NCBI RefSeq assembly: GCF_003481705.1
Contig: NZ_QULN01000012.1
Coordinates: forward strand, 7,623 to 71,622
DNA length: 64,000 nucleotides
Source: Butyricicoccus sp. OM04-18BH
Lineage (GTDB): Bacteria > Bacillota > Clostridia > Oscillospirales > Butyricicoccaceae
Direction of reading: 5' to 3'
In this document: one piece after another, positions 40,069 through 48,793 of the stretch
How positions within the stretch are numbered: the first letter of the stretch is position 1
Layout: every line of letters starts with the position of its first letter
The notes under the pieces: model-generated
What the model saw: the letters and a program-made list of their open reading frames with translations, nothing else
The model's database searches: none
Told to the model about the DNA's origin: nothing
Position numbers and translations under genes: made by a program

Positions 40069-40864
40069 CCACCTCCAGACTGTGCGTGGGGTCGTCGAGA
40101 TATTTTCCGGCGAGCTTTTCCATGCTGCCGTCCTCGCGCATCTGCTCAAAGACCTCGTCCAGCTGCGCCGCAAGGCCGCGCGTGTCATGTCGGGAAAAGG
40201 CGACGCCGATGCCGGTCACGAGCAGCGGCTCGTCCAGGATGCGGAAATTCGCGCCGTAGTCCTTCATGTACTGCCGGATGGCCTCCTCGTGCGCCGCGAC
40301 CGCGTCCACATAGCCGCAGTCGAGCATGGCATACTGCACGCCGCGGTCCGCGAGACTGATGATGTCCCGGAAGGCCGGGACGTTATCGCCGCCGCGCAGG
40401 AAGATCGCCTCCGGCTTGCCGGTCGCCTGCACCGCGATGGTCTTGCCCGCGAGCTCGCTCATCGTCTCGATGCCGCTCTGCGCGCCGACCGCCACGACCT
40501 GACGGCTCGCCAGATACGGCCCCGCCCACTGATAGTCGTTCTCTCGTCCCGCCATGGAAAAGCAGCCCCAGATGCAGTCGATCTCTCCGCTGTCGACCAG
40601 CTCGGTCTTTTTCTCCCAGTCGATCGTGGTGAATTCCGCGCGGTAGCCCATGCGGCGGAACGCCTCCTCCGCGATCTCGACGTCCAGACCGGTGATGTCG
40701 CCGTTATTGTCCATGTAGACATAGGGCGGATAGGTGTCGCTGCCGACGGTGAGCGTCGGGAGCGTGCTGTCGGACGCCGCGGACGGGGCGCAGCCGGACA
40801 GCAGGAGCGCCGAGAGCGCCGCAAAAAGCGCCGATGCGCGCCGAAGCCGTTTGTATGGTATCAT
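40052..40864 (-). CDS. Family 3 solute-binding lipoprotein
   Basis: 270 residues. Lipobox L-L-L-S-G-C at about 20-25. SBP_bac_3 pattern: L-T-V-G-S-D-T-Y-P-P-Y near 40, G-L-D-V-E-I-A-E-E at about 58 and G-K-T-I-A-V-Q-A-T-G-K near 142. Such proteins bind amino acids or similar ligands. No ABC permease adjoins; instead its gene overlaps the hybrid kinase gene, so it probably delivers ligand information to the kinase. Divergent from the REC gene at 41083. Confidence 0.88.
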   Translation of the reverse strand: MIPYKRLRRASALFAALSALLLSGCAPSAASDSTLPTLTVGSDTYPPYVYMDNNGDITGLDVEIAEEAFRRMGYRAEFTTIDWEKKTELVDSGEIDCIWGCFSMAGRENDYQWAGPYLASRQVVAVGAQSGIETMSELAGKTIAVQATGKPEAIFLRGGDNVPAFRDIISLADRGVQYAMLDCGYVDAVAAHEEAIRQYMKDYGANFRILDEPLLVTGIGVAFSRHDTRGLAAQLDEVFEQMREDGSMEKLAGKYLDDPTHSLEVDALEQ

Positions 40865-41045
40865 AGATCGCCGTGTCTCCTTTTGTCTCTCTTTCCCTGC
40901 GGCCGAAAATACCGCATGTTATCATTTAGTATACACGATTTCGCCCGGCGGTACAATAATATTGGTCGCTGATGCTGGAAATTTTCCTTTATTCTGCATT
41001 GTTTTGGTAGTATAATAAAATAGTGAATATGTGACAAAATCCGAC

Positions 41046-41082
41046 AGGGGAGGGACCGCGACCCGGCTGCGGTCGAACGACT
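41046..41082 (+). promoter_or_regulatory. Ribosome site separated from the start codon by a hairpin
   Basis: AGGGGAGGG (41046-41054) is 28 bases before ATG 41083, too far for normal initiation. The bases between form GACCGC-gacccggct-GCGGTC (41055-41075). Folding would bring the ribosome site to within 8 bases of the start. No in-frame start is found nearer. Confidence 0.45.
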
Positions 41083-41646
41083 ATGAACCGACAGAAAATC
41101 CTGATCGTTGACGACTCGGAGATGAACCGAGAAATACTCAAGGCCATTCTGGGCGAGGGATACAAATATACAGAAGCAGAGGACGGCGCGCAGGCGCTGC
41201 GCATGCTCCGGCAGGATATGAACATCGACCTGATGCTGCTCGACATCAATATGCCGAAGGTGGACGGCTTTACCGTGCTCGAGTACATGAACCAGTTCCG
41301 CTGGATCGACGAGATCCCGGTCGTCATGATCTCCGCCGCCGACGACCACGAGTCCATCGAGCGCTGCTACGGCCTCGGCGTTTCCGACTACATCCGCCGT
41401 CCCTTCGACGCGTTCATCGTCCAGCGCCGCGTCAAGAACACGCTCACGCTCTACGCCAACCAGAAGCGGCTGATGGGCATGGTCTCCGACCAGATCTACC
41501 GCAATCAGCGGGACAACAATGTCATGATCGGCATCCTCAGCCACATCGTCGAGTTCCGCAACAGCGAGAGCGCCCAGCACGTGCTCCAGGTGCAGACCGT
41601 GACCGGGATGCTGCTGCGCAGGCTGAGCGAAAAGACCGACGTATAG
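41083..41646 (+). CDS. Response regulator part of a REC-HD-GYP-GGDEF gene, ended by TAG
   Basis: 187 residues. Receiver domain 4-125: I-L-I-V-D-D-S-E-M-N-R at 5-15, phospho-acceptor D in L-M-L-L-D-I-N-M-P, and the K-like position replaced by R in Y-I-R-R-P-F. A linker and the start of an HD-GYP domain follow (I-G-I-L-S-H-I-V-E-F-R-N-S-E-S), then TAG at 41644-41646. The same frame stays open to 43452, so this is the N-terminal part of an ancestral 789-codon protein. If translated alone it is a receiver plus a cut domain. Confidence 0.8.
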   Translation: MNRQKILIVDDSEMNREILKAILGEGYKYTEAEDGAQALRMLRQDMNIDLMLLDINMPKVDGFTVLEYMNQFRWIDEIPVVMISAADDHESIERCYGLGVSDYIRRPFDAFIVQRRVKNTLTLYANQKRLMGMVSDQIYRNQRDNNVMIGILSHIVEFRNSESAQHVLQVQTVTGMLLRRLSEKTDV

Positions 41647-43452
41647 CATCTGACCGAGGAAAAGATCCGCCTCATCGTCACCGCCTCCGCCCTGCACGAC
41701 ATCGGCAAGATCAGCATTCCCGAGAGCATCCTCAACAAGCCGGGCCGCCTGACGCCCGAGGAGTTCGACGTCATCCGCACCCATCCCGCCATCGGCGCGT
41801 CCATGCTCGAGGGGCTGACGCCGTACCGCGAGGAGCCGCTGCTCAAGGCCGCTATCGAGATCTGCCGCTGGCATCACGAGCGCTGGGACGGCGGCGGCTA
41901 CCCGGATGGCCTGCTCGGCGAACAGATCCCGATTTCGGCGCAGGTGGTCGCGCTGGCGGACGTATATGACGCGCTGACGAGCGACCGCTGCTACAAAAAG
42001 GCGTACAGCCACGAAACCGCCGTCACCATGATCCTCAACGGGGAGTGCGGCGCGTTCAATCCGATGCTGCTCGACTGCCTTCAGGAGATCAGCGCGCGCC
42101 TCAAGAGCTCGCTGCCGCGGCTCGCGGCCGAGCGGAGCATGAAGAAGAACGCGCAGCGCCTTTCCTCCGAGCTGCTGAAAAAGAACGAGTTGCCGCGCAG
42201 CGACCGCGCCCAGCGTGAGCTGAACCACGCCCGGGAAATGCTGACCTTTTTCGCGTCCTGCTGCGGCGGCGTGCAGTTCGAGTACGATACGCTCTCCCGG
42301 TCGATCACCGTGGTCGACTGGAGCCGCCCGTGGCGGAAGAGCCGGACGATCCTGGACGCGGACAACCCGGACAGTATGCGCCTGCTCCGGCCGGCCGACC
42401 TCGAGCGGCTCCGGTGCGCCCTCAAGGCCACGACGCCCGAGAACAACGAGCTTTCCATCAGCCTGCTCCTGCCGGTCGAGGGCGAGCAGCACTGGCACAG
42501 CATCCGGATGCACACGCTCTGGTCGCCGCTCTCGCCCGGCAGCTATGTCGGCGTGATCGGCTGCATGACCGACATGCAGAAGGAGCAGGACAGCCGCGCG
42601 CCCCTCGGCTGCGCGGACAGGAGCACGGCGAACGGGCCGTCGCTCGCCGACGAGATCCGGCGCCTCGGCGCCGTCTTTGACATCGTCCGTCTGGTCGACC
42701 CGTCGGCCAATGCCGTGCTCGAGATCGACGCGAACGGCTCGCTGCACCGCACGGGCGAGCGCTGCACCGCGTTCTGGGACAGCGACAGCGGCTGCGCCAA
42801 CTGCATCTCCACCCGGGCGTTCGCCGAGCGCACCACGCTCAACAAGCTCGAATTTACCCGGAACGAGATGTATTTCGTCATCGCGAAGTATGTTTCGGTC
42901 AACGGCACGCCCTGCGTGCTCGAGATGATCTCGCGGCTCAACGAGGGCCGCTGGATCGACGCGAACGGCTCGCGCTTCCTGCTCGACCGCACGCGCGGCG
43001 AGGATATGCAGCTGTTCCTCGACCCGATGACCAACATCTATTCGCGCCGCTATTTCGAGACCTACCGCACCCATCTCGAGGGCATGGAGGGCGTAGCGCT
43101 CATCGACGTGAACAGCTTCAAGCGCATCAACGATACCTGCGGCCACGCCGCCGGAGACGCGGCGCTGCGCGACATCGCGGGCGCGATACGCTCCTGCATC
43201 CGCAAGACCGACATCCTCATCCGCTACGGCGGGGACGAGTTCCTGCTCCTGTTCCCGCGCATGACCGAGGAGATCTTCCTCGCGAAGAAAAAGCAGATCC
43301 AGCAGGCCGTGCGCAGCATCCGTATGTCCGAGTTCGCGGATATCCGGCTCTCGGTCAGCGTCGGCGGCGTCTGCGGCGTGCATCCGATCACCGAGGCCAT
43401 CCGCAAGGCGGATTACCTGATGTATCTGGACAAGGCGGAGCAGCAGCCCTGA
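41647..43452 (+). CDS. HD-GYP-GGDEF part of the same gene, after the in-frame TAG
   Basis: Frame continues from the TAG as H-L-T-E-E-K-I-R-L-I with no gap. HD-GYP motif: H-D-I-G-K-I-S-I-P and H-H-E-R-W-D-G-G-G-Y-P-D-G, both catalytic signatures intact. A middle domain (about residues 340-600 of the full chain) precedes the GGDEF with R-Y-G-G-D-E-F-L-L-L-F. It would combine c-di-GMP synthesis and breakdown. The first ATG in this frame is 41803, within the HD-GYP, without a ribosome site, so efficient separate expression is doubtful. Confidence 0.75.
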   Translation, partial: HLTEEKIRLIVTASALHDIGKISIPESILNKPGRLTPEEFDVIRTHPAIGASMLEGLTPYREEPLLKAAIEICRWHHERWDGGGYPDGLLGEQIPISAQVVALADVYDALTSDRCYKKAYSHETAVTMILNGECGAFNPMLLDCLQEISARLKSSLPRLAAERSMKKNAQRLSSELLKKNELPRSDRAQRELNHAREMLTFFASCCGGVQFEYDTLSRSITVVDWSRPWRKSRTILDADNPDSMRLLRPADLERLRCALKATTPENNELSISLLLPVEGEQHWHSIRMHTLWSPLSPGSYVGVIGCMTDMQKEQDSRAPLGCADRSTANGPSLADEIRRLGAVFDIVRLVDPSANAVLEIDANGSLHRTGERCTAFWDSDSGCANCISTRAFAERTTLNKLEFTRNEMYFVIAKYVSVNGTPCVLEMISRLNEGRWIDANGSRFLLDRTRGEDMQLFLDPMTNIYSRRYFETYRTHLEGMEGVALIDVNSFKRINDTCGHAAGDAALRDIAGAIRSCIRKTDILIRYGGDEFLLLFPRMTEEIFLAKKKQIQQAVRSIRMSEFADIRLSVSVGGVCGVHPITEAIRKADYLMYLDKAEQQP

Positions 43453-43461
43453 TAAAAAGCG

Positions 43462-43508
43462 AAAACCCCTGCCGGGGAGACAGAAAGCCTGTCCCGGCAG
43501 GGGTTTTT
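43462..43508. terminator. Bidirectional terminator
   Basis: AAAACCCCTGCCGGG pairs with CCCGGCAGGGGTTTT across a 16-base loop. It lies between the convergent HD-GYP-GGDEF and lipoprotein genes and serves both. Confidence 0.85.
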
Positions 43509-43510
43509 CT

Positions 43511-43858
43511 TTAGTTTTTCTCGACCGAAATGACCGTGCCGTCGAACGGGTCGGCCTCGGAGACCGTACCGGTGTAGGTGACAGTGACCGAATCGCCTTC
43601 CGCGGCGTCGTCCAGACCTTCCGGCTTTGCCGAGGCGTCGAAGGTGAATTCATAGGACGCGCCCTTTTCGTCGGTCACGACGAACATGAAGTCCTTCTTC
43701 TCGTCGAGCGTACCCGAGAGCTTGCTCTCAGTCGATGCGCTGTCCGAGGACGAAGCCGAGGAGCCGGTATCCGTGTTTTCAGCCGGCTTGCTGCCGCAGG
43801 CCGTGAGCGAGGCCGCCAGCAGTGCGGTGCACGCAAGCAGCAGGAATGTTTTTTTCAT
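43511..43858 (-). CDS. Small lipoprotein
   Basis: 115 residues. Signal peptide and lipobox L-T-A-C at about 18-21, then a Ser/Thr/Glu-rich linker (about 25-48) and a compact beta-rich domain with D-F-M-F-V-V-T-D-E-K-G-A-S-Y-E-F and S-V-T-V-T-Y-T-G-T-V-S. The fold resembles small OB-like lipoprotein domains, but no family is assigned. Exposed at the outer face of the membrane. It has its own ribosome site (GAAAGAAGG) and terminator. Confidence 0.8.
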   Translation of the reverse strand: MKKTFLLLACTALLAASLTACGSKPAENTDTGSSASSSDSASTESKLSGTLDEKKDFMFVVTDEKGASYEFTFDASAKPEGLDDAAEGDSVTVTYTGTVSEADPFDGTVISVEKN

Positions 43859-43969
43859 GATAAATGCCTTCTTTCCCGAAGAGACGCCGTTGTTTCTGTC
43901 TCTTCGTCAGACTTAGACGCAGCGCGTTCGCGAAAGTTCCGGTTCCGGAAAAATTTTTTCCGGAAGCAT

Positions 43970-45895
43970 TCACGCCTGATCCTGTGCCGGCGTCTCCACG
44001 CCCTCCGCGAGCAGCCGCAGCAGGTCGTCCGGCGGCAGCGGACGGGAGAAATAGTAGCCTTGGATCATGTCCACGTTCCAGCTGCGCAGCAGCTCCATCT
44101 CCTCCTGCGTCTCCACGCCCTCCGCGACGATGCGGTAGCCGAGGCGGCAGAAGGCCGCGACGATGCTCTGGTAGAAGAGGGCGGCCTTTTTGTCCGTGCA
44201 GATATGGAACAGGAGCGAGCGGTCGAGCTTGATGACCGAGAAGGGCAGCTGCATGACCGTGTTCAGGTTGGCGTAGCCCGAGCCGAAATCGTCCAGACAC
44301 AGGCCGATTCCGGCCGTCTGGAGGCTCTCCGCCACGCGGGTCAGGCTCGCGGAATACTCGGTCGCGACGGTCTCGGTGATCTCGAACTGGAAGCAGGAGC
44401 AGGGGAGACCGTACTCGCCGAGGATGCGGACGAGGTGGCTGCCGCTCTCGCTTTGGATGAGGTCGAGCGGCGAGAGATTGATCTTGACGTTGGCGATGCT
44501 CGCGCGGAGCGCCGGGTTTTCGCACAGAAAACGGCAGACGCGCCGCAGCTGGAGCTCGGTGATCTGGGTGATGAGGTGGTTCTTTTCCGCCAGGCGGATG
44601 AAGATATCCGGGGAGATCCAGCCAAGCTCGGGATGCCGCAGGCGGCTGAGCGCCTCAAGGGTGACAAAGCGCTGCTGATGCAGCGAATAGACCGGCTGAT
44701 AGTAGACCTCGAACAGATCCTCCGCGATCGCGCGGTGCAGGAACTGCTCGACCTGCTTGTTATAGTGGAAGCTGTCCATGGTCTTGCGGTCGTTCTGGAT
44801 GACCTGGGTCTCGCCGCTCCGGGAGACGAGGGACTCGAGATATTCCGCGTAGTCGAGTACGAGACCGCTCGTGCCCAGCTTTTCCGCGTTCACCACGCCG
44901 CACAGGATGACCGGCGTGGGGGCGGCCTGCGCGTCGTCCGGCTGCGTATGGAACAGCTGCCGCAGGCGCGTCAGGCAGGTCTCGTACTCGCGCAGCGAGA
45001 ACGTCATCAGCAGGAAGCGCTTGCCCGAGATGCGGAACACGTTCCGATCCGCGATCTCCTGCATCCGCTCCGCCGCGCGGCGCAGAAATTCGTCGCCGTT
45101 CTGCACGCCCGCGACCTTGTTTATGTGGTCGAGCTGGTAGGCGTAGACCGTGATGATGTGAAAGGCCTTGTGCGCGTCGGTCAGCTCGTCCATTCGGCGC
45201 AGCAGGTACTGCTTGTCGTTCAGGCCGGTCAGGCTGTCCATGCACGCGCAGGGGTTGTTGATGGTCAGATACATGGCGAGGATGCTGAGCGAGAGGCCGA
45301 AGCCGGTCGTCAGCACCGAAGGATTGACGGCCTGCGCGGCGATGCCGAGGGCGGCGAGCGCAAAGACCGCGAGCAGCTCCGTGAGCGTGCGGCGGCTGAC
45401 AGACGCGCGGTGCACCGCGACAAAGACCGCCGCCCCCGCGATGTGCAGCAGGGCGCTGACATACAGCAGCAGATACCACGGGCCGTGGCGGTAGCCGGTG
45501 CTGTCGAAATAGAACAGGATCTCGGTGAAGGGGTTGGTCAGAATGATAAAGACCAGAGCAATGGTCGGAATGCCCATGCGCAGCACGGTCGTGGGCGCGA
45601 TCACGCGGCTTGTACACAGTGTACAGACGTAGTACAGCAGCAGCAGCGGCAGGAGCGCCTGAAACAGGTAGAACACCGTGTTCGAGAGCATGCGTCCGAC
45701 GCCGTAGCTGTACGGGGCGTACAGGATGAAGCCCGTGCTGACCAGCTCCGCGGCAACGTCCAGACTGACGACGCTCAGCAGACGGCGGAACATCAGGCTG
45801 TTCCGGTCATCCATCTGCCGCTGGCGGGAATACTGCCATATGACGACCAGCAGCACCGCCATTGCGGCAATCAGATAATGTATGTTGGTTGTCAT
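43970..45895 (-). CDS. Membrane protein with degenerate GGDEF and intact EAL domain
   Basis: 641 residues. Seven or eight membrane helices (about 5-235), a GGDEF-like domain whose signature is S-G-K-R-F (inactive for synthesis), then a complete EAL domain: T-L-E-A-L-S-R-L, K-I-N-L-S-P, E-I-T-E-T, D-D-F-G-S-G-Y and V-A-E-G-V-E-T-Q-E-E. It should hydrolyse c-di-GMP to pGpG, with the degenerate domain as possible GTP sensor. ATG 45895 overlaps the stop of the upstream GGDEF gene (ATGA), so they are co-translated. Confidence 0.9.
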   Translation of the reverse strand: MTTNIHYLIAAMAVLLVVIWQYSRQRQMDDRNSLMFRRLLSVVSLDVAAELVSTGFILYAPYSYGVGRMLSNTVFYLFQALLPLLLLYYVCTLCTSRVIAPTTVLRMGIPTIALVFIILTNPFTEILFYFDSTGYRHGPWYLLLYVSALLHIAGAAVFVAVHRASVSRRTLTELLAVFALAALGIAAQAVNPSVLTTGFGLSLSILAMYLTINNPCACMDSLTGLNDKQYLLRRMDELTDAHKAFHIITVYAYQLDHINKVAGVQNGDEFLRRAAERMQEIADRNVFRISGKRFLLMTFSLREYETCLTRLRQLFHTQPDDAQAAPTPVILCGVVNAEKLGTSGLVLDYAEYLESLVSRSGETQVIQNDRKTMDSFHYNKQVEQFLHRAIAEDLFEVYYQPVYSLHQQRFVTLEALSRLRHPELGWISPDIFIRLAEKNHLITQITELQLRRVCRFLCENPALRASIANVKINLSPLDLIQSESGSHLVRILGEYGLPCSCFQFEITETVATEYSASLTRVAESLQTAGIGLCLDDFGSGYANLNTVMQLPFSVIKLDRSLLFHICTDKKAALFYQSIVAAFCRLGYRIVAEGVETQEEMELLRSWNVDMIQGYYFSRPLPPDDLLRLLAEGVETPAQDQA

Positions 45896-46587
45896 TCGGC
45901 GTCTCCTCCCAGTCCGGCTTCGTTTCTCTTCAAATGTGCGTCGGCCTCGGCCTTCCATGCGCTGATGCTGCGCGACTTTCCGTCCTCGTCGCACAGGCGG
46001 CTGAAGCCGAAGGTCATGGTGATGCGCGCGCGCGGCGCGCAGGTTCGGTTGTAGCGCGCGACGACCGCGCGGAACTGCCGGTGCAGCTGTCCGGAGTCGG
46101 TATGCGGCTCGGGGCGGATGAGGGCGAACTCGTTGCCGCCCGTGCGGAAGCACAAGACGCTCTCGCCCTCGTCCTCGCACGCGCGGCAGAAGTCGGCAAC
46201 GCACTGCGCCGCCGCGATGACCGATTCATCTCCCGCCTGAAGGCCGAAGCGGTCGTTGCGCTCGTTCAGGCCCTCGAGCCGGATATAGGTCAGTACCGCG
46301 TCGCGGCAGCCGGCCCGGCCGGTGCGGATGCGCTCCATGTATTCCTCGAACGCGCGGCGGTTGGGCAGGCCGGTCATGCGGTCCTCGCGCTGCATCTCAT
46401 GGCTGATGCGGTGCTCCATGTGAAAGCGCATATCCTCGGCCGCCTGGCTGATCAGGCCGTACAGCAGCAGGATGATGAACAGCAGCACGCCGAACTGGTA
46501 CACAGCGTCGTACCAGTAGATATGCAGCAGCCAGTACAGCACGAGCGCGGCCACGCCGAACGCGCCCAGTGCGGCGAACGCCGCCAC
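45892..46587 (-). CDS. GGDEF protein, probably 5' truncated
   Basis: From a GTG at 46587: 231 residues, two membrane helices (about 1-45), a short linker and a GGDEF domain with D-R-M-T-G-L-P-N-R-R-A-F and G-G-N-E-F in place of GGDEF. The usual metal-binding D is replaced (Y-I-R-L-E-G-L), so cyclase activity is doubtful. The frame is open further upstream and overlaps the previous GGDEF gene by 136 bases, in another frame. The upstream part seems lost in a fusion event near 46600. Confidence 0.7.
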   Translation of the reverse strand: MAAFAALGAFGVAALVLYWLLHIYWYDAVYQFGVLLFIILLLYGLISQAAEDMRFHMEHRISHEMQREDRMTGLPNRRAFEEYMERIRTGRAGCRDAVLTYIRLEGLNERNDRFGLQAGDESVIAAAQCVADFCRACEDEGESVLCFRTGGNEFALIRPEPHTDSGQLHRQFRAVVARYNRTCAPRARITMTFGFSRLCDEDGKSRSISAWKAEADAHLKRNEAGLGGDAE

Positions 46588-48350
46588 GCGCAGCCGCAGC
46601 TGACGCCGACCGAAAGCTCCTTTCCGTCGAGGACGACAGGGGCGGAGAGCGTGGTCTGGATGCGCTCGGTCATGCGGGCGCGCTGTTCTTCGTCCATGTC
46701 GGCGCTGACGATGAGCGCGAACTCATCGCCGCCGATGCGGAAGGCGTAGTCCCGGCTTCGGATGCAGCGCAGCAGCCGCGCCGCGATCTCCTTCAGCAGC
46801 CGGTCGCCCATCAGGTGGCCGTAGGTGTCGTTTACCGGCTTAAAGCGGTCGAGATCGAGGTAATACAGCACGAACGGCAGCTTTTTCGCCTCGCAGATGC
46901 TCAGGACTCTGCTGAAATAGCGCTCGTTGAACAGGCCGGTCATGCTGTCCGTGTTCGCCATGTTCTCGAGCTCGACCTTCTGCCCGATGTCCTGCACGAC
47001 CTGCATGACCTCATAGACCGTGCCGTCCGCGTGCCACGCGACCGGGAGGATGGTCAGGACCAGGTAGGCGTTCTCCGTCCGGCTGCAATACTCGATCTTG
47101 AGATTGTCGTCCGGCCGGCGCAGCACGCTGCGCAGGTATTCGGGCGCGAGCAGGCGCGAGAGCTTGGCGTTTTCCGTTTCGGTCAGCGCGACATAGCGTT
47201 CGGAGATGGTCTTGAGCATTTCCGAATACTGTCCGGAGGTCGGATAGAGCGGCTTACTGAGGCGCAGCTCGCGGTAGCGGTAGCGGTCGGTGTCCAGATT
47301 GACGATGGTATAGCGGTCGACGATGCGGCTCATGCTTTGCAGCAGGCGGTCGCTCTGCATCTTTTCGCGCTCGAGGCTCAGCCGCGCCTCCTCCTCGCGC
47401 CGCAGGCGCAGCTGGCTCTCCATGCCCAGCGCCAGCACCACGATGATGACGGCGAAGATGCAGAGCGCGCCGAGCGCGAACGAGGTAGACTGCTGCACGC
47501 TGCGCATCGCGCCGTCCACCTCGTCGGCGTGGATGATGCCGACGAGTGACCAGTCAGGAAAATTGGTCGGTATCGCGATCAGATAATTTCGCGCTCTCGC
47601 GCAGGTGAACTGCGCGCTTCCGCTCTTGCCGAGCTGGATGCAGTCTCTGATGTCGTCCATGGTGCCGTATTTCCATTCGGCGTGCGTGTCGATGTCGTAC
47701 AGATTGGTCAGACCCTTGCACAGCTCGGTCTGCGGCTCGAGCGCGAGCACGATGTCGCCGTTCGTGCGCACGATATAGCAGTCGCTCTGACCGCTGTACA
47801 TACTGCCGTCGACCAGATCGTCGACCACGTCCGTGTCATAGCTGACCGCGAGGCCGGTATAGGTCACGCCGTCCAGCGTTATGTTCCGGCTCAGCGGCAT
47901 GGCGAACACGATCTTGGGCACGCCGTAGCTCGCCGTGTAGGTGGAGACGATCGGCCCGTCATAGCGGTACAGCTCCTGAATAACGCCGCTGATGCTGCCG
48001 GCGCTGCCCTTTCGCCCATCTGCCGTTAGATACTGCGAGTCTTCGTTGAGCAGATAGAAGTCGCTGTAACGCCACGACTCCTTGCTGCCCTGCACATCCG
48101 GCCAGATGTTTTCAGCATCCGCGTCGCTGCCTGTGTTCTTCAACAGACCGTCCCACTGCCCCAGCACGGTCCAGTTTCGCTGCACGAACAGCGTAAAGGT
48201 CTTGGAGATCTGCGAAAAGCTCTCAAACAGATTATTCGAGCTTTCCTGATAGATTTTCATGCCGATGTAGCTGCTGTAAACGCCGATGCCCGCCGCGAAC
48301 ACCACAGCAAGAAGCGCGGTCAGCAGAACGATGCTCGGTCGTTTTTTCAT
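46452..48350 (-). CDS. Sensor diguanylate cyclase with out-of-frame C-terminal tail
   Basis: 632 residues. Membrane helices at about 7-30 and 285-310 flank a Cache-type sensor; a PAS-like domain and a GGDEF follow (D-S-M-T-G-L-F-N-E-R-Y and R-I-G-G-D-E-F-A-L-I). After V-G-V-S-C-G-C-A the normal last 35 residues of GGDEF are missing; the tail instead becomes Cys/Ser-rich, a misframed reading of membrane helices of the next gene. I take ATG 48350 (M-K-K-R-P-S-I), 7 bases after GGAGGG, over ATG 48356. Whether the shortened domain still folds is unknown. Confidence 0.75.
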   Translation of the reverse strand: MKKRPSIVLLTALLAVVFAAGIGVYSSYIGMKIYQESSNNLFESFSQISKTFTLFVQRNWTVLGQWDGLLKNTGSDADAENIWPDVQGSKESWRYSDFYLLNEDSQYLTADGRKGSAGSISGVIQELYRYDGPIVSTYTASYGVPKIVFAMPLSRNITLDGVTYTGLAVSYDTDVVDDLVDGSMYSGQSDCYIVRTNGDIVLALEPQTELCKGLTNLYDIDTHAEWKYGTMDDIRDCIQLGKSGSAQFTCARARNYLIAIPTNFPDWSLVGIIHADEVDGAMRSVQQSTSFALGALCIFAVIIVVLALGMESQLRLRREEEARLSLEREKMQSDRLLQSMSRIVDRYTIVNLDTDRYRYRELRLSKPLYPTSGQYSEMLKTISERYVALTETENAKLSRLLAPEYLRSVLRRPDDNLKIEYCSRTENAYLVLTILPVAWHADGTVYEVMQVVQDIGQKVELENMANTDSMTGLFNERYFSRVLSICEAKKLPFVLYYLDLDRFKPVNDTYGHLMGDRLLKEIAARLLRCIRSRDYAFRIGGDEFALIVSADMDEEQRARMTERIQTTLSAPVVLDGKELSVGVSCGCAWRRSPHWARSAWPRSCCTGCCISTGTTLCTSSACCCSSSCCCTA

Positions 48351-48479
48351 GCACATCCCTCCTCAATGATGTTCTTCCATTCCCCTTTCTGTTCCATAAT
48401 TATACTATTTTTCGAGCGAAAAAGAAAGGGAGGATTGCACCCTATCAGTATTTATTTTCCCCGCGCTGCCATGAATAAA

Positions 48480-48521
48480 GTTATAAAGTTACAGCGTTTC
48501 GAAGTTATAACGTTTTAACTT
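48480..48521. repeat. 8-bp-phased GTTATAAC array 8
   Basis: Five octamers in step, each starting GTT: GTTATAAA (48480), GTTACAGC (48488), then GTTTCGAA, GTTATAAC (48504) and GTTTTAAC. It sits in the 440-bp gap between the cyclase gene and nifJ. Confidence 0.7.
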
Positions 48522-48542
48522 TTCCGCGCGGCAGGGGCAAAA

Positions 48543-48577
48543 AATATCCTCTCCCGTTTAACACAGGAGAGGATATT
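48543..48577. terminator. 12-bp hairpin downstream of nifJ
   Basis: AATATCCTCTCC (48543-48554) pairs with GGAGAGGATATT (48566-48577). The A run at 48535-48544 gives T-rich exit on the minus strand, fitting termination of nifJ transcripts. The remaining bases to 48793 hold no gene I can support. Confidence 0.55.
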
Positions 48578-48793
48578 ACGGTATATACAGAAAGCCGATG
48601 CGGTATCCCCGGGATAATTCATACAGAAAGGAAGAATATCATTGAATTAGGCTATAGATATTTAGGGGGGGTATACTGCTTTCCGTGCCGGGTATGGCAA
48701 GTGAGTCCGGCGCGGAGAAAGGAGGGATGGGTAATAGGTGGGATATAATATTTCATGCTTCGGAAGGGGATACCGCAGGCTTTTTGTAACAGA

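Noticed and set aside
40861..43653. Minus-strand frame of 930 codons opposite the REC-HD-GYP-GGDEF gene
   Set aside because: Antisense of a gene with catalytic motifs; no domain. It does not explain the in-frame TAG.
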